A stretch of 64,000 nt of DNA from Paenibacillus azoreducens (lineage in GTDB: Bacteria; Bacillota; Bacilli; Paenibacillales; Paenibacillaceae), in contig NZ_AP025343.1 in assembly GCF_021654775.1 (NCBI RefSeq), positions 4,989,501 through 5,053,500 on the forward strand, given 5' to 3'. The position numbers and the translations under genes are program-made. This document shows positions 44,572 through 52,739 of the stretch, in pieces. Positions within the stretch are counted from its first letter, which is position 1; every line of letters starts with the position of its first letter. Below the pieces are notes generated by a model that worked only from the letters and a program-made list of their open reading frames with translations, did not search any database and was not told where the DNA came from.

Positions 44572-46068
44572 CTATTCCTCCAATTCCTTATTTTCATTGT
44601 TAAGGCCCTCTCCGTCCTCAAGTCTGGATAGGAATAGGGCCGTCTGGACGATTCGGGCCTTCTCGCCTGGGATTTCCTCGTCATCAGATTCGTAACCCTG
44701 CATCGTATCAATCCAAGCCTTCAAGAAATCGACGGCAGCCTCGAGTGAGATGAACCTGCCGGCAAGCGCCTTGTCCAGCGCCTCGACGATCGTCTTGATT
44801 TCCGTGGCCACATCCTTGCTGTCCCGCGGATCGATAGTCTCCCAGATCAACTCAGTGTCATATGTGCTGTAGCTCGTATTCTCTGCCTGGGCTGTCATCG
44901 CCAGTACCATCCGGGCAAGAAGCTTCCAGTTGTCAGTAAACGCCATGCGTTTGCGCTCAATCTTCTGGATAAATACAGGCATCTGCTCTTTGGTCGAAGC
45001 AAGTGAAGAAGGCATATGAACACCAAACACAAATTCCGGTGTCTCTGAAGCCGAAGAAATACAGTAAAAGACAAATTTGAGTAGCTCCGTAGCATCACCT
45101 GTGGCCGACTTCGCCTCAATAAAATCAGCATCTTCATCAGTTTGGAAGATTAGCATCTCATGTCCGTTGAGATTGATCGTCCCACCGTCTTTCGCAAACT
45201 TGGCCGGATCGTCGACGCCGAAATTGTTTCGCAAAAACGCGGCGACGTCCTTAAGCTTCAGTTTCAAGCGTGGCGTGCTGTGCATCTTCGAACCCTGAAT
45301 GGCATGCAGAAAAACGTCGTGGTAAACCTTAAAGAAGGGCTCAACGGATTCAAGATCGGATTTCCCGAATGCCATGGTTTCGTCGGCTTCATTCTTGAAA
45401 TGTACGATCGGAATGAAGCCCCACGGGTTTGATGTCTCACCTTCTTCAAGATCAGGGGGCTTATCACCCTCGATTTCAATCTTCCGGCGCGTAGCACTGA
45501 TCCGCTGTTTAATAACAGCTCGCCTGTTTGCTCCCGTCTCATCCTCCCAGGTGTGTGTAGCTTCCAAGATGTATTCCACCGGCTCACCAGTGAGAGGATT
45601 AAGGTTAATCCGCTTGACTTGCTCAGGCGGTATGATGTTGTAGACCAGTCGCTTGTGTTCTTCTGGATAAAGCGGCGAAGGATTATCCTCTCTGGTTAGC
45701 CACACATAGCAATCAGCTTCACGAATGGCATTAAGATGTGTCCGCTGCATCTTAGATCGGTTTGCCTTGAAGAACTCCTGCAGCAACGTTTGAGCATCCT
45801 GGTCAGCGCTTTTGATATCAGGCAACCCCATGAAGCCGACGGTGGCATTAATGATCTTCTTGGCGAAACCAGCTCCAAGCTTGTAATTCTCGGCCGTATT
45901 ATCGTATAACTTCCGGGCGAATTCGTAATCAACCTTAGTCGTATTAAGCGTATATGTCCCGCCGATGGTTCCCCCGGTCAAACTCCATCCGAGCCCGTTC
46001 ATCAGGTTCACGATACCGCCCCTCAGCCGCGACATCTCCCCACTGATCTTGCCCCAAAATTTAGCCAT
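44572..46068 (-). CDS. Portal protein
   Basis: A 498-residue SPP1-gp6-type portal protein: YDNTAENYKLGAGFAKKIIN in the wing, YNIIPPEQVKRINLNPLTGE, FVFGVHMPSSLASTKEQMPV, and an acidic C-terminal tail. Residues 10-12 are GEM, matching the motif repeated in the neighbouring protease. It forms the DNA entry ring and overlaps terminase by eight bases. Confidence 0.92.
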   Translation of the reverse strand: MAKFWGKISGEMSRLRGGIVNLMNGLGWSLTGGTIGGTYTLNTTKVDYEFARKLYDNTAENYKLGAGFAKKIINATVGFMGLPDIKSADQDAQTLLQEFFKANRSKMQRTHLNAIREADCYVWLTREDNPSPLYPEEHKRLVYNIIPPEQVKRINLNPLTGEPVEYILEATHTWEDETGANRRAVIKQRISATRRKIEIEGDKPPDLEEGETSNPWGFIPIVHFKNEADETMAFGKSDLESVEPFFKVYHDVFLHAIQGSKMHSTPRLKLKLKDVAAFLRNNFGVDDPAKFAKDGGTINLNGHEMLIFQTDEDADFIEAKSATGDATELLKFVFYCISSASETPEFVFGVHMPSSLASTKEQMPVFIQKIERKRMAFTDNWKLLARMVLAMTAQAENTSYSTYDTELIWETIDPRDSKDVATEIKTIVEALDKALAGRFISLEAAVDFLKAWIDTMQGYESDDEEIPGEKARIVQTALFLSRLEDGEGLNNENKELEE

Positions 46069-47374
46069 ATAGCTTCCCTCCTCTCAACAGTCCGGCAGCG
46101 GCCGGATTCATGTCGTTACCAAATATGATTGTATTGACGAAATATCGGTCACCGTCCATCTGGTGGTCGTTCTCCTTTACCGGCTTGTCCTCACCCCGGG
46201 CAGCTGCCTTTTCATCCCAAACATAGGAACTGAATTCCCGAAAAGTCTCAACGCAGCAGTCATTATATTTGATCAGGCCCTGACCGAGCGCTGATGCGAC
46301 ATTCCGAATCCCATCGACGACGGCATTGTCCGCCTCAACAACCGATAATTTTCCGCGCTTTCGTATCGCTGTTATAAAGCTTGCTGCTGAAGGGTCAATA
46401 ATGACCGAATTGACCTTCAGATCACCGACAAATTCCTCCAAATCATCGCAGTACTGCTCATCAGTCTTCTGCACAGACATCTGCCGACCGTCGTAATGGT
46501 ACTCTTTGACCTTGTACCAAATCCCTTCCGATAAGCCCCAGAGTCCGAATGTAGTCGGGTTCTTCGTACCGTAGTCGCAGGAAACATAATAGCGCGAATA
46601 ATATCGCTCCACCGTAGGCACGACGTGCTTATCCTTATTGAACATGTCGTAAATGATCCCTTCAGCTAAAACCCATAAACCCAAGATGAAGCGCTGGTAG
46701 AAAACACCGGAGAACATCCGACGATAGCCTTCCTTAACCTTCTCGGATAAGGATAGGTTGTCGTTCATCGTAAAATGAAGATGCAGAGCGAGCTTTTCCT
46801 TGGCTTTATCAATCCATTCAAGCTTGAACCAGTGTGTCGGCCCTCCCGGGTTGCAGTTAAACCAGAATTTTCGGCCTTCAACAGAACAACGGGCTATGGC
46901 CTGGTCAACAAACGATTTTGGCATGATCGCAACCTCATCGAAGAACATACCAGCCAACGTCAGACCCTGAATCAAGTCCTGACTTCGCTCGTCTCGGCCA
47001 CCGAAGAGGTAGAAGACGTTTGTCTTCCCTTTGAAAGTGACGGACAAGAAATTCTCGGATCGATTCTCCTTTGCATGATAGCCTCGACTCTTAAGCATTC
47101 GCTTAAGCGGAACAATAACGTTACGCCGAAGCGCACCGATTGTTTTTCCGGCCATGCCGAACTGCTCGTCCTGGAAGCAATCCATTGCCCATGAGATGAA
47201 GGAGAAAGACATGGAAGCCGTTTTGCCTGAACGGACAGCTCCATCACAAATCAGCGCATCGTAATCCCGGTACGGGCTATCAGGCATCCACCAGGTGAGC
47301 ACCTTCAACTGTTTCGGGCTAAGAGGCTGCCATTTAAAAGAGGCGGGCTTACGTTTTGCTGCTGTTACCGACAT
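46061..47374 (-). CDS. xtmB: Terminase large subunit
   Basis: A 437-residue PBSX-type terminase. The ATPase part has YDALICDGAVRSGKTASMSF (Walker A) and GMFFDEVAIMPKSFVDQAIA (Walker B), and the nuclease part DYGTKNPTTFGLWGLSEGIW and VIIDPSAASF with active-site aspartates. It packages phage DNA with the small subunit. Confidence 0.95.
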   Translation of the reverse strand: MSVTAAKRKPASFKWQPLSPKQLKVLTWWMPDSPYRDYDALICDGAVRSGKTASMSFSFISWAMDCFQDEQFGMAGKTIGALRRNVIVPLKRMLKSRGYHAKENRSENFLSVTFKGKTNVFYLFGGRDERSQDLIQGLTLAGMFFDEVAIMPKSFVDQAIARCSVEGRKFWFNCNPGGPTHWFKLEWIDKAKEKLALHLHFTMNDNLSLSEKVKEGYRRMFSGVFYQRFILGLWVLAEGIIYDMFNKDKHVVPTVERYYSRYYVSCDYGTKNPTTFGLWGLSEGIWYKVKEYHYDGRQMSVQKTDEQYCDDLEEFVGDLKVNSVIIDPSAASFITAIRKRGKLSVVEADNAVVDGIRNVASALGQGLIKYNDCCVETFREFSSYVWDEKAAARGEDKPVKENDHQMDGDRYFVNTIIFGNDMNPAAAGLLRGGKLYG

Positions 47375-48158
47375 CTTCCCACACCTCGCTTGTCATCCCC
47401 TTCAGCGCATCCAGGAAGCCATCATCTTCGGATTCTTCCGGCGGAGCTTCGTCGACGAGCATCTTATGCTTGAGTTCAAGGAGTTTCGTCTTTTTGTCGA
47501 GCACCCGGGTCAGAGCGTCCTCTATGGCCAGCTCTCTCTCAAGCTTGGCCCGTTCTTTCTCTACACGTTCAACTTCTCGCAGCTCAGGAGGCTTTCCTTC
47601 AGCCCCTTCCACCAACTGGTACTTACGGTCAGTGCTCTTTGATTCTTCGCCCGACCGTACCCGCTGTAGCCGGAGCATCATCCGGCGAATACGAATGTCA
47701 CATATGCGGATATCGTTGTTGATCTGCTCAAGCGGATCGGTCCGAACGAAATCAAAAAGGACACGCTCATCATCATCGAGCGTGTCCAGCAAAATCGATT
47801 CATGTTCACCTGTCGTAACGGCCTTTTTGTTACCTGGCGGGCCGCCAGATCCGCCCCGGTTGCCGATCGCATTCTTGTTCCCGGGCTTCGCTCCGCCCCG
47901 GTTGCCCACGGCATTTTTATTACCCTTAGGTGCGCCGCGCTTTTGTTGTACAACATCGCCTTCATTCAGTTGTACAACGTTCTCTTCTGATTGTTGTACA
48001 ACATTCCATTTATCTCGCTGCTTCCAGACCGCAACCTTCTTTTCATCGACGCCGAGCTGCTCGGCGATCTGCCGGTTTGTTATGTCGCCGCCATGCTCTA
48101 GCCAAATTACCTTAGCCCGGTCACGGTTCGGATCTCTTGCTCTTGGCATTACATTCAT
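47349..48158 (-). CDS. xtmA: Terminase small subunit
   Basis: About 269 residues: an N-terminal DNA-binding helix-turn-helix (DITNRQIAEQLGVDEKKVAV), a Gly/Asn-rich linker repeating GNKNAVGNRGG two to three times at about 75-105, and a C-terminal oligomerisation coiled coil. The layout matches small terminase subunits of PBSX-type phages. The ATG at 48158 is preferred after GGGGGTGGTG; 48149 is also possible. Confidence 0.88.
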   Translation of the reverse strand: MNVMPRARDPNRDRAKVIWLEHGGDITNRQIAEQLGVDEKKVAVWKQRDKWNVVQQSEENVVQLNEGDVVQQKRGAPKGNKNAVGNRGGAKPGNKNAIGNRGGSGGPPGNKKAVTTGEHESILLDTLDDDERVLFDFVRTDPLEQINNDIRICDIRIRRMMLRLQRVRSGEESKSTDRKYQLVEGAEGKPPELREVERVEKERAKLERELAIEDALTRVLDKKTKLLELKHKMLVDEAPPEESEDDGFLDALKGMTSEVWEDVGNSSKT

Positions 48159-48214
48159 CACCACCCCCAAATAAAAATGACAAGCCCCATGAAAGGCTCG
48201 TCATTACTTCTGCC

Positions 48215-48544
48215 CTACCCCAAATGCAAACTCGCATCTCTTCTCAAATTACTAAATGGAGTGATCAGTTCGCCATCTCTTACATCATGTGACGTAATAG
48301 TTACATTTTCAGTCGTGTTTGCAGTATCGCTCTCCACTATTTTTTTGCCACACTCCCAAAGCCAGTCTAACGCTTGGCTTCGATTAATTCCACAATTGAC
48401 GCTGAACAAAGTGCTAGACGTAAGATTTAATTGCAAGTACATCCATTGCCCTTTTGCGAAGAACAGAGTTATTCCATCCATTACACCCGCTGGTAGGTAG
48501 TATGCTGAAATATCCCCATCCTTTTTATACAACTCCATCTTCAT
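48215..48544 (-). CDS. Hypothetical phage protein
   Basis: A 109-residue protein starting MKMELYKKDGDISAYYLPAG, with an aromatic middle (KGQWMYLQLNLTSSTLFSVN). It precedes the terminase small subunit on the same strand. No family recognised. The 336 bp from 48545 to 48880 upstream hold no other credible gene, only the hicAB promoter at the right end. Confidence 0.6.
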   Translation of the reverse strand: MKMELYKKDGDISAYYLPAGVMDGITLFFAKGQWMYLQLNLTSSTLFSVNCGINRSQALDWLWECGKKIVESDTANTTENVTITSHDVRDGELITPFSNLRRDASLHLG

Positions 48545-48824
48545 TTATACCATCTCCCTAATCATCCAGTATGGATTGATATACGCTAATGGTCAAGTTA
48601 TGACTTCTATTTGAGTTGAGTTGGTTTTCCAAATACGTGCATGCAAAATAGAGCAGCACAGCTAATCTGCGGCCCTCTCCTGCCTCTTTCTCTCCATCTG
48701 CCTACATTCGGGCTTATAAAGGGAAATGTCTGAAACAGGCTATTATTTCGTCTTACAAGCAAAAGAAAAAAGCGGCATCCCTTCTTAATACAGGATAACA
48801 CGCATAAAATATCCGCATTTATTA

Positions 48825-48854
48825 TTGACGCGCATTAATAACGCGTGTTATAAT
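48825..48854 (+). promoter_or_regulatory. hicAB promoter and operator-like dyad
   Basis: TTGACG (48825-48830) and TATAAT (48849-48854), 18 bp apart, form a promoter. The spacer includes an imperfect dyad ACGCGCATT-AAT-AACGCGTGT, a likely HicB operator. Confidence 0.65.
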
Positions 48855-48880
48855 AAAGACAGAAGGGAGGGAGAAAACAA

Positions 48881-49096
48881 ATGGGGAAACAACGTACCGT
48901 ACGGGAAGTCTTAAAAGCACTCAAAGCCGAAGGTTTCATAAAGTCACCCAATCACGGCAAAGGTACTAGCCACCAACGGTACATACACAAGGACGACCCA
49001 AAGCGGTACGCCGATGTAGCTTTTCACTCTAGCGGCGACATACTAGCAAAGGGAACGTTGAAATCCATTGAACGAACATCAGGGGTTGAGTTTTAA
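48881..49096 (+). CDS. hicA: HicA-family mRNA interferase toxin
   Basis: A 71-residue dsRBD-like protein. VREVLKALKAEGFIKSPNHG and GTSHQRYIHKD (catalytic histidine region) and the end ILAKGTLKSIERTSGV fit HicA. It cleaves mRNA unless bound by HicB. Toxin-first order with hicB 56 bp downstream is typical. The strand is opposite to the surrounding late genes. Confidence 0.9.
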   Translation: MGKQRTVREVLKALKAEGFIKSPNHGKGTSHQRYIHKDDPKRYADVAFHSSGDILAKGTLKSIERTSGVEF

Positions 49097-49108
49097 CCCC
49101 CGATGTTC
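49074..49108 (+). promoter_or_regulatory. Hairpin at the hicA-hicB junction
   Basis: GAACATCAGGGGTT (49074-49087) pairs with AACCCCCGATGTTC with one mismatch, around a seven-base loop that includes the hicA stop. There is no T tract, so it is likely a processing, stability or coupling element rather than a terminator. Confidence 0.6.
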
Positions 49109-49152
49109 TTCCCCCATATCCTCCCTTCGAAAAAAGCAAAGGAGGCTTAATA

Positions 49153-49551
49153 ATGCCAAATTATATTTATCCAGTCGTGGTTGAAGAAACACCAACCGGT
49201 GTAAGCATGTACTTCCCGGATTTTCCTGGCACTGCTGTTACAGCTCCTTCAATCGTCGCTGGCATTAAAGATGCTAAGGTAATGTTGATTCATCGTATCG
49301 AAGAATTGCACGACAACAACGAACCTGTTCCTGTTCCTTCTGAGATCAGTGCTATTGAGTTAGAAGAGCCGACCGACAGAATTATTTATGTAGAAGTATT
49401 CGTAATGCCACCGGCCGACGATAAGACGGTGACCAAAAACTGTACAATGCCAAAATGGCTGCGCGATGCCGGGGAAGATGCAGGATTAAACTTCTCCCAG
49501 TTGCTGCAGCAATCCGTGCGTGAAGCATTAGGTATTGAGAAGCGGCTGTAA
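49153..49551 (+). CDS. hicB: HicB-family antitoxin
   Basis: A 132-residue antitoxin with the RNase-H-like HicB domain (PVVVEETPTGVSMYFPDFPG, then APSIVAGIKDAKVML) and a C-terminal ribbon-helix-helix-like part (MPKWLRDAGEDAGLNFSQLL). It neutralises HicA and probably represses the promoter through the dyad upstream. The ATG follows AAAGGAGGCTTAATA. Confidence 0.9.
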   Translation: MPNYIYPVVVEETPTGVSMYFPDFPGTAVTAPSIVAGIKDAKVMLIHRIEELHDNNEPVPVPSEISAIELEEPTDRIIYVEVFVMPPADDKTVTKNCTMPKWLRDAGEDAGLNFSQLLQQSVREALGIEKRL

Positions 49552-49573
49552 TTTCTGGCCGCTTCTTTTCTTT
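49539..49573 (+). terminator. Terminator after hicB
   Basis: GAAGCGGC (49539-49546) pairs with GCCGCTTC (49558-49565) and TTTTCTTT follows. The stem overlaps the last codons of hicB. Confidence 0.8.
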
Positions 49574-49901
49574 ATTCTGAATTACGCCGCTCGCTATCGG
49601 CCGGCTCCATTCTCGCTTTCAGCGCATCGATCTCACCTTTAATCTTTTGCTGCAGTTTAGCGATTCTCTTTTTCAAAACCTTCTGATCGTAGTTATCATT
49701 GCCAAGTTTTGCGACAGCCTTCTGAATCTTCTTCTGAAGGCTTCGAATAGAATCGTCTGTATAGAATCCTGTGTACTCACGACGGCAGAACGGGCAGGAA
49801 AATAATGTGCGTTCGACGCCGTTCTCCATATCTTCGGTTCGAATATTCTCGACCCTAAAGTCTCTTTTACATGAGTTGCATTTTACTTTCACTGGTATCA
49901 T
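49572..49901 (-). CDS. Zinc-ribbon phage protein
   Basis: A 109-residue protein with an N-terminal zinc ribbon (CNSCKRDFRV and FSCPFCRREY) and a C-terminal basic coiled coil (KKIQKAVAKLGNDNYDQKV). Such proteins often lie near terminase in Firmicutes phages. Role unknown. It converges with hicB. Confidence 0.7.
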   Translation of the reverse strand: MIPVKVKCNSCKRDFRVENIRTEDMENGVERTLFSCPFCRREYTGFYTDDSIRSLQKKIQKAVAKLGNDNYDQKVLKKRIAKLQQKIKGEIDALKARMEPADSERRNSE

Positions 49902-49951
49902 CCTTTCCTGGGAATGAAAAAAGCCGCCTATTGGCGACTCTATGTTTTTGT

Positions 49952-50320
49952 CTATTCATATTTCTTCCTCATTTGATAAAACGCTTCTTCTCTGCTCATG
50001 TCAGTTTCAGTATGCATTTTCACCAATTCTTCCATAAACTTAACGTCATCAAAATCAATATTTATTTTTTTCATCCACGAAGTAAACTCTTCAATATTAA
50101 TTTCTAAATTGATGTTTGATCTATATCCAGTTGGTATATTAGTAAGTACAGAAATCGCTGTTCTGGCCTCTTCCATGGTTAACCCTAAGGAACGAATCTC
50201 CATTGATGCTTTGGCCACTCGTTCCTTTAATTCTTCATCGGTCATTTCGTATGTATCGTGTCCGAATAAACCGAAGATACTGCGGATGTTCTCAATCGCT
50301 CTTGCTTCACAACGCTTCAT
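49952..50320 (-). CDS. Hypothetical phage protein
   Basis: A 122-residue acidic, mostly helical protein: MTDEELKERVAKASMEIRSL and FTSWMKKINIDFDDVKFMEE. I do not recognise a family. It is the first certain gene after the early/late junction in the direction of late transcription. Confidence 0.6.
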   Translation of the reverse strand: MKRCEARAIENIRSIFGLFGHDTYEMTDEELKERVAKASMEIRSLGLTMEEARTAISVLTNIPTGYRSNINLEINIEEFTSWMKKINIDFDDVKFMEELVKMHTETDMSREEAFYQMRKKYE

Positions 50321-50377
50321 AACAACAAGCCGCCTCCTACTTTGAAGATTGCCATTTTAAATATAGTAGGCGGTAAT

Positions 50378-50515
50378 TTATTCACGCGGTCTACCGCCAA
50401 TCCGCCCAGCTCGGAATGAGCCCAATTCGGACATTGATTCGGGGCTATTGCCCTCTTGTCCATTCTCCACATTGTTATTGCCCCTCGCGTACCTAAGACA
50501 CGTAAAACGTGCCAT
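50378..50515 (-). CDS. Possible 45-residue protein
   Basis: A short reading frame begins MARFTCLRYARGNNNVENGQ and continues with a Ser/Gly/Arg-rich tail. Upstream in the same frame is CRGC, so a CxxC start may exist with an unusual start codon. No ribosome-binding site is visible. It is the only reading frame of note in the 498-bp gap 50321-50818, whose remaining content is the structured RNA at 50660-50730 and an inverted repeat CCCCAA/TTGGGG at 50564-50592. Confidence 0.3.
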   Translation of the reverse strand: MARFTCLRYARGNNNVENGQEGNSPESMSELGSFRAGRIGGRPRE

Positions 50516-50659
50516 CAAACAGCCGCGACAAACAACTGCAGCCCTGCCTCATCACTGCCACACCCCCAAGCTATGACAGTTTCGCGTTGGGGCATGCAAG
50601 TCACATCAACGGACTTTTGTGGATGATGCTGCAGCTTACCGGTTTCCCGGCTCTTGTGT

Positions 50660-50730
50660 AATAGAAAAGGCGAGAAGAGGTACGCCCCGGTCATCCGCTG
50701 CCTGTGCAGCCGTGCGTGTCATTCTCGCCT
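50660..50730 (-). terminator. Terminator-like structured RNA after the late regulator
   Basis: On the minus strand AGGCGAGAA pairs with TTCTCGCCT over a 45-base structured loop that contains a second stem GCTGC/GCAGC and a third CACGC/GCGTA-type pairing. TTTTCTATT follows. It lies 90 bp beyond the ArpU-like gene. It may end early transcription or be an antitermination site or processed small RNA. Confidence 0.55.
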
Positions 50731-50818
50731 AATTTCTACACTACCAATATAACAGGGAAACTTCGTCATGTGGTCGTCAGGATTCCCCAAGATGCACCGC
50801 AACGTCATCACTTTGTCG

Positions 50819-51313
50819 TCAAAATTCTTGCTTGATGTAATCATAAAACCCTGTCAGCTTTAACGAGTTGGCTATAGATTCGACGCCGGCTTCAATGCGG
50901 CGGTCCACGGTGCTAGCAGAAACCCCTTTACCCATAAACAGAATTGTGTCTCTCCTAGAATGTCCCTGAATAAACCGAACCTGAACCGCTTTCCTTACTT
51001 CATCATCGATAATCTGGTCGAATGCCCGATTGATCAATGAAGTGAATATTCTATATTGTGAGTAAATCCATTTTTGCTTTTCCTGCAGGATGACGGCGTT
51101 AGCTGTTTTGTCTGCGTGCAGATCCTCCTGGTCGATCCGGCGGGCTGCTTCACCATCAACGGCCACCTGGGCCATTTCCTTTTCATGATTCTCAAAGTCC
51201 TTCATGAACAAGGTCATCATTTTGTATTTGTTGAGGTAGAATTCAGCTTGCTGGATTTCCTCTTTTGATGCTTCTGCAAAAAGCTCACCCTGCTCCCAAG
51301 GTCCCCATGCCAT
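50819..51313 (-). CDS. ArpU/Xpf-type late transcription regulator
   Basis: About 164 residues. The C-terminal part VRFIQGHSRRDTILFMGKGV and ASTVDRRIEAGVESIANSLK is a sigma-70 region-4-like helix-turn-helix, typical of ArpU/RinA-type activators that switch on late operons. The N-terminal two thirds are helical. Position just before the late genes supports the role. The ATG at 51313 is seven bases after GAGGGG. Confidence 0.8.
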   Translation of the reverse strand: MAWGPWEQGELFAEASKEEIQQAEFYLNKYKMMTLFMKDFENHEKEMAQVAVDGEAARRIDQEDLHADKTANAVILQEKQKWIYSQYRIFTSLINRAFDQIIDDEVRKAVQVRFIQGHSRRDTILFMGKGVSASTVDRRIEAGVESIANSLKLTGFYDYIKQEF

Positions 51314-51371
51314 CGCCATTCCCCTCAATCCCCTTTGTGATATAATATCAAGAGGAATGGTTTACCAAAAT

Positions 51372-51403
51372 GACCCCCGCCGCCGGCCAAGGTATTGGGG
51401 GTC
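51372..51403 (-). terminator. GC-rich stem-loop upstream of the late regulator
   Basis: GACCCCC and GGGGGTC pair around an 18-base GC-rich loop; ATTTTGG follows on the minus strand. It could be a weak terminator or attenuator between the 89-residue gene and the ArpU-like gene. Confidence 0.45.
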
Positions 51404-51455
51404 TTTGCATGTCTGTCTCCACTCACCGCCGCGGCGGCAGAGGCATGGTTATGCA

Positions 51456-51725
51456 TCAATCCAATGATTTCTTTCTCACCTTTAGCTCTACTAACTCTAC
51501 TTTGTAGAGAACAAGAGCATGGGATATGATGTCCAAAATATCGTTTTCAGATAGCGCCTCCGGGTTTTTGCCTTCCATAACCGCGATTTGCTTAATCTTT
51601 TTCATGTCAAACGGATCTAAATTAATCTGCACCAATTCACCCTCCTTCCTTCCTTCGCTTTTTGTGTCTACTGAGTAATTGCCTCTTATCAGGTCTATCA
51701 GGTTTACAAGGGTATATCCGTTCAT
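51456..51725 (-). CDS. Hypothetical early phage protein
   Basis: An 89-residue protein starting MNGYTLVNLIDLIRGNYSVD, charged and helical, with DPFDMKKIKQIAVMEGKNPE in the middle. No family recognised. It is the last gene before the late-regulator region. Confidence 0.6.
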   Translation of the reverse strand: MNGYTLVNLIDLIRGNYSVDTKSEGRKEGELVQINLDPFDMKKIKQIAVMEGKNPEALSENDILDIISHALVLYKVELVELKVRKKSLD

Positions 51726-51730
51726 CTCCC

Positions 51731-51889
51731 CTATTTCAAATATTTCCCCCAGCGCCCCTGCTTTGGAGCAGTAATTTCGTTAGCCAACTGATTTCGCGGC
51801 TTCGGCGGCTTGTCCGCGCCGATTTCCTTCAGGTGTGCGGCGAGCTTCTCCTGCGACCAGGTTTCGACTTTAATACCCTTGTCCAGCAT
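51731..51889 (-). CDS. Small basic early phage protein
   Basis: A 52-residue protein starting at ATG 51889 after AAAGGAGGAAGCTGACC. KVETWSQEKLAAHLKEIGAD and the basic end PKQGRWGKYLK suggest a small nucleic-acid- or protein-binding adaptor. Function unknown. Confidence 0.6.
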   Translation of the reverse strand: MLDKGIKVETWSQEKLAAHLKEIGADKPPKPRNQLANEITAPKQGRWGKYLK

Positions 51890-52271
51890 GGTCAGCTTCC
51901 TCCTTTGGGTATAGGGTGGAAACGACTTGTTCCAGAATGTCCAATGCTCCATATGGATTATCATGCTTTAGCACTCTTTCGATGTTTTCTTTTAGCTTCT
52001 GTTCCCGGTCCTCTACCTCAATAATATGTTCAGCCAGCAACTCTTCTTTTTGCGAATGTTCCTTGTTTTTGAGTTGTATATACCAGAATCTTGTTGATTG
52101 ACGCACTTGTTCTAGTTCGGCCTCTGCCTTGTCAGCACGTGCTTTCTCTGCTGCGTATTGTTGGTGATAATGAACCGCAATATCTAACACATCAGTTTTG
52201 ATTCCGAGTCTATCCCAACCTATAACTGTCTTATCAAGGAATTCCGCATCATGTTGCCAGTCTCTACTCAT
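51870..52271 (-). CDS. Coiled-coil early phage protein
   Basis: A 133-residue protein starting at ATG 52271 after AAGGAGCGTCGGA. It begins MSRDWQHDAEFLDKTVIGWD and becomes a long coiled coil (YAAEKARADKAEAELEQVRQ). It overlaps its neighbours by a few bases. No function assigned. Confidence 0.65.
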   Translation of the reverse strand: MSRDWQHDAEFLDKTVIGWDRLGIKTDVLDIAVHYHQQYAAEKARADKAEAELEQVRQSTRFWYIQLKNKEHSQKEELLAEHIIEVEDREQKLKENIERVLKHDNPYGALDILEQVVSTLYPKEEADHAGQGY

Positions 52272-52720
52272 TCCGACGCTCCTTCCCAGTTCCATAGCCC
52301 CTGCTGTCCCTTCGCTGGGATCGGTTCCGATAGCCAGCGGACATTGTCCATTTCCCATGCATAACGGCCAGGGGAATAATAGCCGAACTTATCTTCTTTT
52401 AGGCTGACACGCTTGTCTTTCCCGCCCGTTCCGTTGTATAGCAGCGGCATGCCACTTTGATAGTCCGTTCCTATTGACCAGCATTCTGTCATGTTTGCAA
52501 TTGCTAAAACAGCCCCGGTCGGAAGGTTATCCACTGTGTATCCGTGCCGCGCTAATGCTGCCTTGATTTCTGGCACCTCACATGCTTCCCGATCGATCTT
52601 CTTTCCTGCATGAATTGCTATCGGTCCGCGGTGCTTAGTAGCCCACCCACGAGTTTCGTTACCCTTTTCCAAGATAGCGATCAGCGTCGCCCAAGGCTGA
52701 TGAATTGTAATAGCTTTCAA
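52268..52720 (-). CDS. ASCH-domain protein
   Basis: A 150-residue ASCH/PUA-like protein: LKAITIHQPWATLIAILEKG, ETRGWATKHRGPIAIHAGKK, GAVLAIANMTECW and a C-terminal PAKGQQGLWNW. ASCH domains bind RNA or modified bases and occur widely in phages. It starts at TTG seven bases after a G run. Target unknown. Confidence 0.82.
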   Translation of the reverse strand: MKAITIHQPWATLIAILEKGNETRGWATKHRGPIAIHAGKKIDREACEVPEIKAALARHGYTVDNLPTGAVLAIANMTECWSIGTDYQSGMPLLYNGTGGKDKRVSLKEDKFGYYSPGRYAWEMDNVRWLSEPIPAKGQQGLWNWEGASE

Positions 52721-52739
52721 ATTGGTAACCCCCCCCACT

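Noticed and set aside
48607..48801. 64-codon minus-strand reading frame upstream of hicA
   Set aside because: Low-complexity translation, no ribosome-binding site; the region is better seen as non-coding.
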